Shown: piece by piece, positions 25,157 through 33,982 of the stretch
Layout of the letters: each line of letters begins with the position of its first letter
Numbering within the stretch: the first letter of the stretch is position 1
Source: Comamonas sp.
GTDB taxonomy: Bacteria > Pseudomonadota > Gammaproteobacteria > Burkholderiales > Burkholderiaceae_C
NCBI GenBank assembly: GCA_015478895.1
Contig: JADMKK010000020.1
Location: 62,001-126,000 of the forward strand
DNA length: 64,000 nt
Direction: 5' to 3'
The notes under the pieces: model-generated
Databases searched by the model: none
Seen by the model: the letters and a program-made list of their open reading frames with translations, nothing else
Told to the model about the DNA's origin: nothing
Program-made: the position numbers and the translations under genes

Positions 25157-26026
25157 ATGCTTTTAGGCCTTGCCGCTAATCGGCTGCACCACCAAACCGA
25201 AGATGCCGCCCTGTTTGATTTGCTGCGCGCCTGTGGCGCAGGCATGCGTGAGTTGCAACTGGGCCTGCACGCTGTAGGGCGTACCTATGACGCCATCGCC
25301 GCTGCAGACATGCTGCATCGCTACCCTGGCCTGGTTCGCTACCCCTATGGCCGTGAAGGTGGACTGATGAAGCTGGTGGCCGAAGTGGTCGGCATGGGCG
25401 AAGGCCGCACGCTGGATGGCGCGATTTACCTGACGGATCCGGTCGATCCGTCCTCCATCTTTCCGGAAGCGCTGGCCCTCAAGCGCCAGTGCGTCATTCA
25501 TGGCAAGCCCTTCCTGTCCACGGTGGCCAGCGCACGTGACTGGGTGGAGATGGAACGCATGCATGCAGGTTTGCCGCGTGATGCGAATGCTGACCGTTTT
25601 CACCAGTACGAAAACCACACCGTGGCGCTCATTGCCCACGATGCGATGAAGCCTGCCATGCTGGAATTTGCCAGCAAAAACTTTGAGTTGCTGTCGCGCT
25701 TTCAGCGCCGTGTGGGCACGGGCACCACGGGCCAGCGCCTCAACGAAATGGCATGGAGCAAAGGCTGGCCTGCCGACCTACCTTGGGTAGACCGCTACAA
25801 CAGTGGCCCGCTGGGGGGCGATGCGCAGATTGCCGATCTGGTGCTGGAGCGCCGCTGTCAGCGCGCTATCTTCTTTGAAGACCCGCACGTGGCACGCCAG
25901 CACGAAGCCGATATTCAACTGCTGGAACGCGCCGTGACCACAGTCACGCAAGAGGCCGTCTGCATCACCACGCCCAAGGTTGCGCAGCGCTGGTGCGATG
26001 CTGCGGTGCTGCGCCCCAGCCGCTAA
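25157..26026 (+). CDS. mgsA: Methylglyoxal synthase with duplicated MGS-like domain
   Basis: 289 residues, about twice the E. coli enzyme (152). The C-terminal half (about 150-285) has every active-site element: AHD at 160-162, GTGTTG at 187-192, GPLGGD with the catalytic Asp222, FFEDP with Asp242, then His249 and Asp252. It would convert dihydroxyacetone phosphate to methylglyoxal. The N-terminal half repeats the same layout (YGREGG near 64-69, YLTDP near 91-95) but lacks the catalytic aspartate and the PHDPD element, so it is probably inactive or regulatory. The start at 25157 has AAGGGA upstream. Confidence 0.8.
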   Translation: MLLGLAANRLHHQTEDAALFDLLRACGAGMRELQLGLHAVGRTYDAIAAADMLHRYPGLVRYPYGREGGLMKLVAEVVGMGEGRTLDGAIYLTDPVDPSSIFPEALALKRQCVIHGKPFLSTVASARDWVEMERMHAGLPRDANADRFHQYENHTVALIAHDAMKPAMLEFASKNFELLSRFQRRVGTGTTGQRLNEMAWSKGWPADLPWVDRYNSGPLGGDAQIADLVLERRCQRAIFFEDPHVARQHEADIQLLERAVTTVTQEAVCITTPKVAQRWCDAAVLRPSR

Positions 26027-26038
26027 GGGCCGTTGGGT

Positions 26039-26503
26039 TCAAACCGTCGGAGCGGCAGTCTGTTCCTGTAATGCCTGCTGCAATTGCTGGGCATAGCCCT
26101 GCAGCAGGTGCACGGCGGGCTCCTTGCGCGGCCAAGCCAGTGCCACGCCGTCGTTCTCATGGCGCGGCAGCACATGCATGTGAAAGTGAAACACGGTCTG
26201 CCCACCTGCTTCACCGTTGGCCTGGAACAGCGTGATGCCATCCGGGTCAAACGCTCGCTGTGCTGCCGCTGCAACGCGCTGCGCGGTCTGCATCACCGCA
26301 GCGGCCTCTTCGGGCGTGAGGTTAATCACCGTGACCGCATGGCGCTTGCTGGCCACCAGCACATGGCCGGGGTTGACCTGGCCGATGTCCATAAAGGCCA
26401 CGGTCAGATCGTCTTCATAGACTTTGGCGGCGGGAATGTCCCCAGCCACGATCTTGCAAAAAATGCAGTGGCCGGGCGGGGAAGTATCTACAAACATAGG
26501 CAT
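26039..26503 (-). CDS. HIT family nucleotide hydrolase/transferase
   Basis: 154 residues with AGGAG before the ATG at 26503. An N-terminal CIFCKIVAGDIPAAKVYED, the NPGHVLVASKRH block near 44-55 and the histidine triad HFHMH at 106-110 place it in the Hint/HIT group, which splits purine nucleoside phosphoramidates or dinucleotides. The start lies only 22 bases after the stop of the large NTPase gene on the same strand, so read-through from it is likely. The 3' end converges on mgsA with a 12-base gap. Confidence 0.9.
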   Translation of the reverse strand: MPMFVDTSPPGHCIFCKIVAGDIPAAKVYEDDLTVAFMDIGQVNPGHVLVASKRHAVTVINLTPEEAAAVMQTAQRVAAAAQRAFDPDGITLFQANGEAGGQTVFHFHMHVLPRHENDGVALAWPRKEPAVHLLQGYAQQLQQALQEQTAAPTV

Positions 26504-26525
26504 GGGTGAAGTCTCCTATTAGTTT

Positions 26526-29500
26526 TCAATTCATGGCTTGGGCTTGAGGTGCGGTAGTCGGCAAGGCTTGTGGAGTGACTGCTGGGTGCTGGATATCCAG
26601 TACCACCACCTTCACTTTGCCGGATTGGGCTGCCACGCTGCGTGTGGTGAGCATGCTTTGCATCTCTTCGGCAGTGGTTGGGACAGGTTGGCCCATGCCT
26701 AAGCTTTTCAGTTTTTTGGTGTCTTGTTGCGTTCCAAACCAAAGCACCAAATAAATCCCATGCTCATGGGCTTGCCAGTCGGTGGTGTACTGGCGCACAA
26801 GCTGTGTGTCGGCAGCAGTCCAAACTTCCCGGTGCCACTGCCCTTTAATTTCTATAGGCAAGCGCAGCGCACCCACACTGCAGGTGATATCCACTTCTTT
26901 ATCGTCAGCAACATGTGCTTCCGGGTCGTAGCGCACTTCTCGAGCACCTTGTCGCAGCAATTCAAGCAAATGGTCTCGGCAACGCTCTTCGCCATAAGGT
27001 GTGTTTTGGTCATCGTAAAAACCGCGCCAAGAATCCACGTCGCTGGCGCGAATTTTGGTTTGAACAACGCCTAGTTCTTCTAGCACCCACGCTTGCAGGT
27101 CTTCAATAGATTGGGGTGCAGCATCATTAGCAACACTCTGCACTGCATCCAAAGACGCTGGTACGTAGTTTTGTTCACAACTCTTGCGCAATTGCTGATG
27201 GCAAAGTGATTGCAGCGCCTCGGTGTAGCCGTCTTTCGGCGCATCGCGCAGTGCTTGCAAGCTAGCAATTGCGTCGGGCGTTGTTATGTTGGCTAACTGT
27301 TGCGCGATGGAGTGAAGAAATTCAGTGGCATCCCATGCGTTGTGGCTTCCGCAGGAAACCCCTGCAGGGTGTCTTGCTGCAGGCCAGAGCGCTCGAAAGC
27401 GTTGAAATACCCAAGCGCATTGCGTAGTGCTCCAGATTAGAGCCTCACCATGTTGGACGTAGCGGTGTTTTTGGCTACGTTCTTGAAGTTGCCACAGTAA
27501 GTTGGCATCGATGGCAAGGTTTTCTAATCGCGAGGATGTCGCCTCAAAATCGGTTAGTAGCCGTATGGCTTCCCAAGTCAGGTGTTTTTCATTGTCTGAA
27601 TCTGGATGGGGCCGTTGCTGTGCAATCGTACGAAGCGCATCCAGTGCACGCATGCGAATCAAGTGATCGATCAGCTGAATTTCTGTGCTTGATCGAAGGT
27701 CTGGAAACCGTTGCAGCCATTCTTGCGCAAGGGCTGTGTTGACTGCTGCACAAGCTTCTTCATGCAACAGTTCATGGAGGTTGGAAACATGTTCAACATC
27801 GGCACTCAACTGCGGTTCATAAAACCACCGCAGCCCTTTGTCTAACAGCTTTCTTTGCACCAGTTCTTGATGGATGCATGTTTTGAGAGCTTCTGTCTTG
27901 ACACCAGAGTGCTCATCAAAGCGGCCAGACTGCAAAAAGAAGAAAGCTGACAGGATGCGTTCATCGGACAGGTCTGAGGCGCTGCGACCATTTCGTAGGC
28001 GTTCTAACAGCCCTGCGATAACGATATAGCTGACTCTATATTCAGTATTTTCAACATAGCCTTGCGCAATTTCGTCCAGTGTTGGTGACGTCATTGGCTG
28101 CAGCAAGTGATTTTCAAATCCTTCGTACGCAGCAAGGGCAAGAGATTCATTGAGTACGGCGGGGAGTCGTTCCTCTGGTGGCGCTTTCTCGCTGGAGTCA
28201 CCATAAATACCACGTACGTAAATGGATGCTGGCCGCCAGCAAGCCTCCCAATCACCAGCTTTCAGCGCATCAAGGTGCTCGGTATACCAAGCAATGCTTT
28301 GCTTCTTAGCAGCAGCGTTTTCCGCTTGCCGTTGTGCCTTGCGCTTCTCTTGCTCGATTTCCCAATCCGCCTTTGGGCGAGGGGCAGTTAATTGCATGAG
28401 CCACGCTTGCTCAGATGGATTACCTGCTGCAAATTTTTGCGCTTTGTGGCGTATGGCAGCGCCTTGCTGATCATCATGCTGAGCTAAGAGCACCAGCTCT
28501 TTCCAGCGTCCGTCGTGTGCAGGTAGGGCATCTAGCAATTCGATGAGATCGGGTTCTGCGAGATTTAGAGCCGGTAAATAGTGAGCCAATTGGTACCAGT
28601 TGCTGCGCAGTGTTTCTGGGGTGCTTTGTGTAATCAGCAGAGTGTGCTGAATGGATTTTCGCAACTGAGGTGTATCGGCCAGCGCTGCATTCAGTGGATT
28701 GTTCTCATGCGTGCTGAGGTGATATCTGTCCAGAGCAGATAACCATTGCAGCACTTGTTGGGCACTAGGCGGTTGTGCTCGAACAGCTTTTGCAATGAGC
28801 GCAAAAGCCATTTCATTGACGTCGTCAAGGATGCCGTAATCATCATCTCCTTTCAGTTGAGGTATGCCAGCAGTGAAGACATCTAAAAACTGCAGAAGAT
28901 GCGATTCGGGCAACTCATTTTTGAGAAAGTAGAACTTTCCAGCCATTCGGCTATCGACGACTGCATACGCTAGGCAAATATCGGCCAGCACAGAGGCCTC
29001 AAAATTTTCAAAATCTTGGTGGTGGGCAAAGTCCAAAGCAAGGCGCAAGGCGTCTTCATTTGCCAATGCGGCGAGCTGAGCAACCAGTGTGCGACTCTCT
29101 GAAATACTGAGTTGATTGGCAAGACTACGCAATGCTGCGCTTCGAGCTGCGTAGATGTCATTGGCGTCGATAGCTATGGACGCGAGCGACTGGTGCAGCA
29201 CCTTTACCATGGCAGAGCCTTCTAAGGACTCAATAACCAACACGCGCAGCCAAATCATGGCCGGATCTTTCAGTGTTATCCAATGCGCTACATCCACTTG
29301 TAGATCGGCTTGAGCAAAACAGCGTACCTTCAACGAGTGCAGCGACCCTTGGCGTGGGTTGGCTGCAGTGGCACGCGCCAAAGTCTGCAGCAAAAGGCGT
29401 GCTTGGTAAGCTGGAAGATCGTCGGTTTCGCCATATTCGATAACGGCGATAGGGTCAAAAGCAATAACTTGCTGTGCCAAATGAGCGTCACGAGCTAACC

Positions 29501-30539
29501 ATGCATAGAGGCCACGCAAACTGGCTGGCACCATGCCAAGGTGTTGAAACAGTGCTAGAAGACGGCGGCGCTTGCGGTCGGTGTCGGCTTGCTGTGCTAG
29601 CCATTGGGCTGCCAGATATTCGCCAATGCGACGGTGCATATAGCCAAACTGATCGGCACCATGGGCCATAAAAAGTCTGGTATTGAGCGTGCTGGCAATG
29701 TCGCTTCCATTGGGCAATTGCTCTAAATCTTGAAGCAGCAACTCATCTTCTTCGAGATCTGCATGCGGCTTGCGCACAATGGACTGCTTACCGCAAAGAA
29801 GGAGGGCTGCACACGCAGCGCCTGATGCCGATACAAGCTTTGCAATAGGCAATGGCGGTTTTTTTACGCCGTTGTGTTCTTTTGCCAGCTCTTTGGTCGC
29901 CATCTTGAAAAGCTCTGCCCGTGTCTGCGGCAGCGTTGTTTTACTGGCAACCGCACAGATCAAGTCCAAAGTCTGCGGATTGCCTAGCCAATCTACTAAG
30001 CCCAATTGCTCAAAATGCGTATGCACTTCGGCTGCGCGAGGGACTCCTAAGCGGTGGCCTAGAAAGCTGAGTATTTCTGCTTTTGAGAATGGTTGAAGAT
30101 GGACTTCTAGAGGTGATTGTTCGTAGTCGCCATCTTTGATTGTGGAGGTGTAGCTACGACTGTGCCATTCGGCTACGCGGCAAGAGAGTACAAAGCGCGG
30201 GAAGCCAAGCTGCTCTAGTTTTTCCAGTACTTTGGAAATTGCGTCTCCCTCGTTTTTGGAGGCAGCCTCATCTAGCGCATCGATAACTAAGGTGCTGCCA
30301 TCTTGGTAGATCGATTTGGCATCCCTCTGCATGAGCTTTTTCGCTGTGCAGTAGCTGTAACCGGGCTGTTGCCCAAGGCGCTTCATCAACTCGGTTTTGC
30401 CCATGCCCGCTTCACCCAAAACGATGAGGGGGCGAGTTTCTTGAAGCAGATGTGCTTCGCCAAGTTCAACTTTTTCGTCTTGACTATCAGCACCTACTTT
30501 TGTGTACCAGAGCGTGCGCGGGATGTAGTTATTGTCCAT
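26526..30539 (-). CDS. Large NACHT/STAND-type NTPase with C-terminal PD-(D/E)XK-like nuclease
   Basis: 1337 residues; AGGAAGAGG precedes the ATG at 30539. Only about 40 residues precede the Walker A motif GEAGMGKT (42-49). Walker B is LVIDALDEA (84-92), a sensor-like FVLSCR is at 116-121, and LQPFSKAEILSFL (148-160) plus GNPQTLDLIC (186-195) match the NACHT helical and winged regions. Residues about 330-1150 are helical, repeat-like and without a recognised domain. Near the end EVDI (1215-1218) and IEIK (1229-1232) give the D...ExK pattern of a restriction-like nuclease, followed by QLVRQY and GIYLVLWFG. Known STAND defence proteins (Avs, bNACHT) usually carry the effector at the N-terminus; here it is C-terminal. 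Defence role and DNA cleavage are inference. Confidence 0.75.
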   Translation of the reverse strand: MDNNYIPRTLWYTKVGADSQDEKVELGEAHLLQETRPLIVLGEAGMGKTELMKRLGQQPGYSYCTAKKLMQRDAKSIYQDGSTLVIDALDEAASKNEGDAISKVLEKLEQLGFPRFVLSCRVAEWHSRSYTSTIKDGDYEQSPLEVHLQPFSKAEILSFLGHRLGVPRAAEVHTHFEQLGLVDWLGNPQTLDLICAVASKTTLPQTRAELFKMATKELAKEHNGVKKPPLPIAKLVSASGAACAALLLCGKQSIVRKPHADLEEDELLLQDLEQLPNGSDIASTLNTRLFMAHGADQFGYMHRRIGEYLAAQWLAQQADTDRKRRRLLALFQHLGMVPASLRGLYAWLARDAHLAQQVIAFDPIAVIEYGETDDLPAYQARLLLQTLARATAANPRQGSLHSLKVRCFAQADLQVDVAHWITLKDPAMIWLRVLVIESLEGSAMVKVLHQSLASIAIDANDIYAARSAALRSLANQLSISESRTLVAQLAALANEDALRLALDFAHHQDFENFEASVLADICLAYAVVDSRMAGKFYFLKNELPESHLLQFLDVFTAGIPQLKGDDDYGILDDVNEMAFALIAKAVRAQPPSAQQVLQWLSALDRYHLSTHENNPLNAALADTPQLRKSIQHTLLITQSTPETLRSNWYQLAHYLPALNLAEPDLIELLDALPAHDGRWKELVLLAQHDDQQGAAIRHKAQKFAAGNPSEQAWLMQLTAPRPKADWEIEQEKRKAQRQAENAAAKKQSIAWYTEHLDALKAGDWEACWRPASIYVRGIYGDSSEKAPPEERLPAVLNESLALAAYEGFENHLLQPMTSPTLDEIAQGYVENTEYRVSYIVIAGLLERLRNGRSASDLSDERILSAFFFLQSGRFDEHSGVKTEALKTCIHQELVQRKLLDKGLRWFYEPQLSADVEHVSNLHELLHEEACAAVNTALAQEWLQRFPDLRSSTEIQLIDHLIRMRALDALRTIAQQRPHPDSDNEKHLTWEAIRLLTDFEATSSRLENLAIDANLLWQLQERSQKHRYVQHGEALIWSTTQCAWVFQRFRALWPAARHPAGVSCGSHNAWDATEFLHSIAQQLANITTPDAIASLQALRDAPKDGYTEALQSLCHQQLRKSCEQNYVPASLDAVQSVANDAAPQSIEDLQAWVLEELGVVQTKIRASDVDSWRGFYDDQNTPYGEERCRDHLLELLRQGAREVRYDPEAHVADDKEVDITCSVGALRLPIEIKGQWHREVWTAADTQLVRQYTTDWQAHEHGIYLVLWFGTQQDTKKLKSLGMGQPVPTTAEEMQSMLTTRSVAAQSGKVKVVVLDIQHPAVTPQALPTTAPQAQAMN

Positions 30540-30702
30540 TCAGCCTCTTCCTCACTGGCTGTCATTGTGGGGGAGGAACCTCTGGATTCTGGATGGGGTG
30601 AAATCAGGGTTAGTGCTTAATTTCGTCTAGAATCCGCCGCTTCGCTTTTCAGTTGCTCCGCTGACTGGCGTTTTCATATCCGGAGCCATGTAGAGGACTA
30701 CC

Positions 30703-31809
30703 ATGTATAAAAACCTCGCAGCCACGCTCGTGGCCGCCTGCGTTGTCGCCACTTCTTTCGCGCAATCCGAGACAACGCCGAAATCCCCCTCCACAGCCTC
30801 AGCAACCACCAAAGTTGGCTTTGTGTATGTCACGCCCGTTCTGCCCGCAGGATGGACGCGCCAGCATGAAGAGGGGCGGCTGGCACTGGAGCAATCCATG
30901 CCCGGCCAAGTCACCACCAAGGCGGTCGACAACGTGCCGGAAGGTCCGGACGCAGAGCGTGTGATTCGTGACCTGGCACGACAAGGCCATCAATTGATCT
31001 TCACCACCAGTTTTGGCTATATGGAGCCCACATTGCGCGTGGCTCAAGAATTCCCGAACGTGAAGTTCGAACACATCACGGGTTACAAGCAGGCGGACAA
31101 CGTGGCCACGGCCAATGCGCGCCATTACGAGGGGCGCTATCTGTCAGGTATTGCCGCAGGCCGCGTGAGCAAGACTGGCGTAGCGGGTTTTGTGGGCGGT
31201 ATGCCGATTCCTGAGGTAATCCAGGGCATTAACGCGTTTGCCTTAGGCATGCGCAGCGTCAACCCCAAGGCGCAGGTCAAGGTGGTGTGGCTGAACGCCT
31301 GGTTTGACCCACCGCGCGAGCGCGATGCCGCCATGACGCTGATGGACCAGGGCGCCGATGTGTTGTCCTTTCAGGTGGCCAGCACGGCCGTGATGGCGGC
31401 GGCGCAAGAGCGCGGCAAGATGGCCGTGGCCTTTCACTCCGACATGCGCAAAGCTGCACCAGATGCCCAGTTGCTGGCAGTGACCCACCATTGGGATCGC
31501 TATTACGCCGACCGTGTGAAGGCCGCGCAAAACGGCACATGGAAGTCTGGCGACGCCTGGGGTGGCGTCAAAGAAGGCATGGTGCGCGTAGAACACTTTG
31601 GCCCGCAATTGCCCCCAGCCGTGCGCCAGGAGTTGCTGCAGCGCCAGCAAGAGATCGCTGCAGGCCAGCTTGTGCCGTTCAAGGCCACGCATGCCGAGGT
31701 GCGCGATAACCAAGGGCAGCTGCGTATTCCGCGCAACCATCAACTGACGGATGCACAGCTGCTGCAAATGGACTGGCTGGTGGAAGGGGTAATGGGTACT
31801 ACCCAGTAA
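30703..31809 (+). CDS. BMP/PnrA-family basic membrane protein (nucleoside-binding type)
   Basis: 368 residues with a signal peptide (MYKNLAATLVAACVVATSFAQ, cleavage after about 20). The receptor fold has VGFVYVTPVLPAGWTRQHEEG, then LIFTTSFGYMEPTLRVA and the NAFALGMRSVNPKAQVKVVWLNAWFDP block, typical of the BMP family that feeds nucleoside or oxopurine ABC importers. There is no lipobox Cys, so it should be free in the periplasm. No permease or ATPase genes are adjacent. Guanine deaminase follows on the same strand after 164 bases, which supports a purine ligand. Confidence 0.85.
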   Translation: MYKNLAATLVAACVVATSFAQSETTPKSPSTASATTKVGFVYVTPVLPAGWTRQHEEGRLALEQSMPGQVTTKAVDNVPEGPDAERVIRDLARQGHQLIFTTSFGYMEPTLRVAQEFPNVKFEHITGYKQADNVATANARHYEGRYLSGIAAGRVSKTGVAGFVGGMPIPEVIQGINAFALGMRSVNPKAQVKVVWLNAWFDPPRERDAAMTLMDQGADVLSFQVASTAVMAAAQERGKMAVAFHSDMRKAAPDAQLLAVTHHWDRYYADRVKAAQNGTWKSGDAWGGVKEGMVRVEHFGPQLPPAVRQELLQRQQEIAAGQLVPFKATHAEVRDNQGQLRIPRNHQLTDAQLLQMDWLVEGVMGTTQ

Positions 31810-31868
31810 GCTGCCCGGGCAGCAAGTTGGAAAGTACGTAGCGCATTGCTGCTCCAGCAACTTGAAAA

Positions 31869-31954
31869 TCAGGAGCTGTATGCCGTTGTCGCAGCTTGTT
31901 TTTGGCATGTTTCATGCTGGAAGCCCAACATTGGCAACGGCAAGCTGCTCCTGA
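31869..31954. repeat. Palindromic element, family B (copy 1)
   Basis: TCAGGAGCTGTATGCCGTTG (31869-31888) faces CAACGGCAAGCTGCTCCTGA (31935-31954), forming a long imperfect hairpin between the BMP gene and guaD. Related copies are at 52310-52401 and 58515-58591. Confidence 0.65.
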
Positions 31955-31973
31955 AATATTTATCTGACTTTAA

Positions 31974-33278
31974 ATGCCCATGTCCATCAAGCTTTACCGC
32001 AGTGCCTTGCTTCGCTTTTCTGAGGATGGGAGCCCGTTGTATGACAGCGATGGGCTGCTGGCCGTCGCTGCGGATGCGCAAGGGCAAGAACGCGTCATTG
32101 CTGCGGGTAGCTGGCAAGCCTTGCAGGCGCCTTATGCAGCGCTGCCGGACGTGGAAATCATCCACCTGCCCGGCAAGCTGATTGCGCCCGGCTTTGTGGA
32201 CATGCACATCCACTACCCGCAAACCGATGTGATCGGCGCACCCGCCGAGGGCTTGCTGCCTTGGCTGGAAAACTACACCTTCCCGCACGAATCGCGCTTT
32301 CATGACCGTGCCTATGCCGACAGCGTGGCGGAGTTTTTCCTCGACGAGTTGCTGCGCAATGGCGTGACAACGTCGCTGACATTTGCAACGTCCCACCCCA
32401 CGTCAGTCGATGCCATCATGGCGGCCTCACAAGCGCGTGGCATGCGCATGATGGCGGGCAAAGTCTTGCAAGACCGCCACAGCCCTGATGGTGTACGCGA
32501 CGACACCGAGCAAGGCCTGATTGACACTGAAAATCTGATCCAGCGCTGGCATGGCGTAGACCGCCTGGGTTATGCGATCACACCGCGCTTTGCGCCCACC
32601 AGCACGCCCGAGCAGTTGCAGGGCGCGGGCGAGCTGGCCGCCAAATACAGCGATGTCTGGATCCATTCCCATGTCTCCGAAAACCTCGACGAAATCCGCT
32701 GGGTGCGGGAGCTATACCCAGAGGCACGCAGCTATCTGGATGTGTACCAAGGCTTTGGTCTGATGCGCGAACGCGCGGTATATGCGCACTGCATCTGGCT
32801 GGATGAAACCGACCGGGCATTGCTGCGAGCCACCCAAACCGCAGCGGCGATCAGTCCGACCAGCAACTTGTTTCTATCGAGTGGCTACTTTGATTATTTG
32901 AAGGCCGATGCCGCAGGCTTCATGTATGGGCTGGCCAGCGATGTGGGCGGCGGCATGAGCTTTTCACCGTTTCGCACCATGCAGGCGGCATACATGGTGG
33001 GGCGTGAGCATCACAGCAAAGAAGGCCTGAGCCTCAAACCCGCGCACCTGTGGTGGCAGCACACAGCAGGCGCTGCCACGGCGCTGGGGCTCGATGGCGT
33101 GATCGGTAATTTGCAGCCCGGTTGCGAGGCGGATTTTGTGGTCATCAACCCCGCATGCACGCCGCTGCTGGCGCGCAAAACACAGCAGGCCGCATCGCTG
33201 GATGAACTGCTTTTTGCCATGATCGTCCTGGGCGATGACCGCCTGATTGAGCAAACCATTGTTTCTCAAGCAAAATAG
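31974..33278 (+). CDS. guaD: Guanine deaminase
   Basis: 434 residues, an amidohydrolase-fold enzyme that turns guanine into xanthine. Zinc ligands are visible in DMHIHYPQ, in HSHVSE, in [10 protein letters not shown] and in [19 protein letters not shown] near residue 85 is characteristic of guanine deaminase. ATGs at 31974 and 31980 are both possible starts; neither has a clear Shine-Dalgarno sequence, and the palindromic element ends just upstream. It works with the preceding BMP protein in purine scavenging (inference). Confidence 0.93.
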   Translation: MPMSIKLYRSALLRFSEDGSPLYDSDGLLAVAADAQGQERVIAAGSWQALQAPYAALPDVEIIHLPGKLIAPGFVDMHIHYPQTDVIGAPAEGLLPWLENYTFPHESRFHDRAYADSVAEFFLDELLRNGVTTSLTFATSHPTSVDAIMAASQARGMRMMAGKVLQDRHSPDGVRDDTEQGLIDTENLIQRWHGVDRLGYAITPRFAPTSTPEQLQGAGELAAKYSDVWIHSHVSENLDEIRWVRELYPEARSYLDVYQGFGLMRERAVYAHCIWLDETDRALLRATQTAAAISPTSNLFLSSGYFDYLKADAAGFMYGLASDVGGGMSFSPFRTMQAAYMVGREHHSKEGLSLKPAHLWWQHTAGAATALGLDGVIGNLQPGCEADFVVINPACTPLLARKTQQAASLDELLFAMIVLGDDRLIEQTIVSQAK

Positions 33279-33342
33279 CGCCATAGCGCTTTATCACACA
33301 GCGCACCCAGCTATAAAAAATTCAGCAAAACAGGACACCCCC

Positions 33343-33909
33343 ATGAGCATCATGAGCGACAAATGGATCCGCAAAATGGCGGAGCAGACCGGCATGATCG
33401 AGCCGTTTGAGCCCGGTCAGATTCGCGAGGCCGATGGCAAGAAAATCATCAGCTATGGCACCTCCAGCTACGGCTACGACATTCGCTGTGCACGCGAATT
33501 CAAGGTATTTACCAACATCCACAGCACTGTGGTCGATCCCAAAAACTTCGACGAAAAAAGCTTTGTCGACATGGAAGGTGACTACTGCATCATCCCTCCC
33601 AACAGCTTTGCGCTGGCGCGCACCGTGGAGTACTTCCGCATTCCGCGCGACGTGCTGACCGTGTGCCTGGGCAAGAGCACTTATGCGCGTTGCGGCATCA
33701 TCGTCAACGTGACGCCGTTTGAGCCTGAGTGGGAAGGCTATGTGACGCTGGAGTTCTCCAACACCACACCGCTGCCCGCCAAAATTTACGCGGGTGAAGG
33801 CTGCGCGCAAGTGCTGTTCCTGCAAGGCAATGAGCCATGCGAGACCAGCTATAAAGACCGCGGCGGAAAATACCAGGGCCAGCACGGCGTGACGCTGCCA
33901 CGCACCTGA
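33343..33909 (+). CDS. dcd: dCTP deaminase
   Basis: 188 residues, standard length. AGGA lies 8 bases before the ATG at 33343. Family blocks: [59 protein letters not shown] with the key residues of the trimeric active site, and [20 protein letters not shown]. It deaminates dCTP to dUTP for dTMP synthesis. The stretch between guaD and dcd looks like a decayed repeat. A terminator follows. Confidence 0.95.
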   Translation: MSIMSDKWIRKMAEQTGMIEPFEPGQIREADGKKIISYGTSSYGYDIRCAREFKVFTNIHSTVVDPKNFDEKSFVDMEGDYCIIPPNSFALARTVEYFRIPRDVLTVCLGKSTYARCGIIVNVTPFEPEWEGYVTLEFSNTTPLPAKIYAGEGCAQVLFLQGNEPCETSYKDRGGKYQGQHGVTLPRT

Positions 33910-33932
33910 GGCACCGCACGGCGCTGCAACCG

Positions 33933-33956
33933 GCCGACCTTGAGGTCGGCTTTTTT
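33933..33956 (+). terminator. Terminator after dcd
   Basis: GCCGACCT (33933-33940) and AGGTCGGC (33943-33950), followed by six T residues. Confidence 0.9.
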
Positions 33957-33982
33957 ATGCCCGTGCTTTTTGCGCAGCTGCC

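Noticed and set aside
31809-31822. Palindrome GCTGCCCGGGCAGC after the BMP gene
   Set aside because: A stable hairpin but without a T-run, so not called a terminator.
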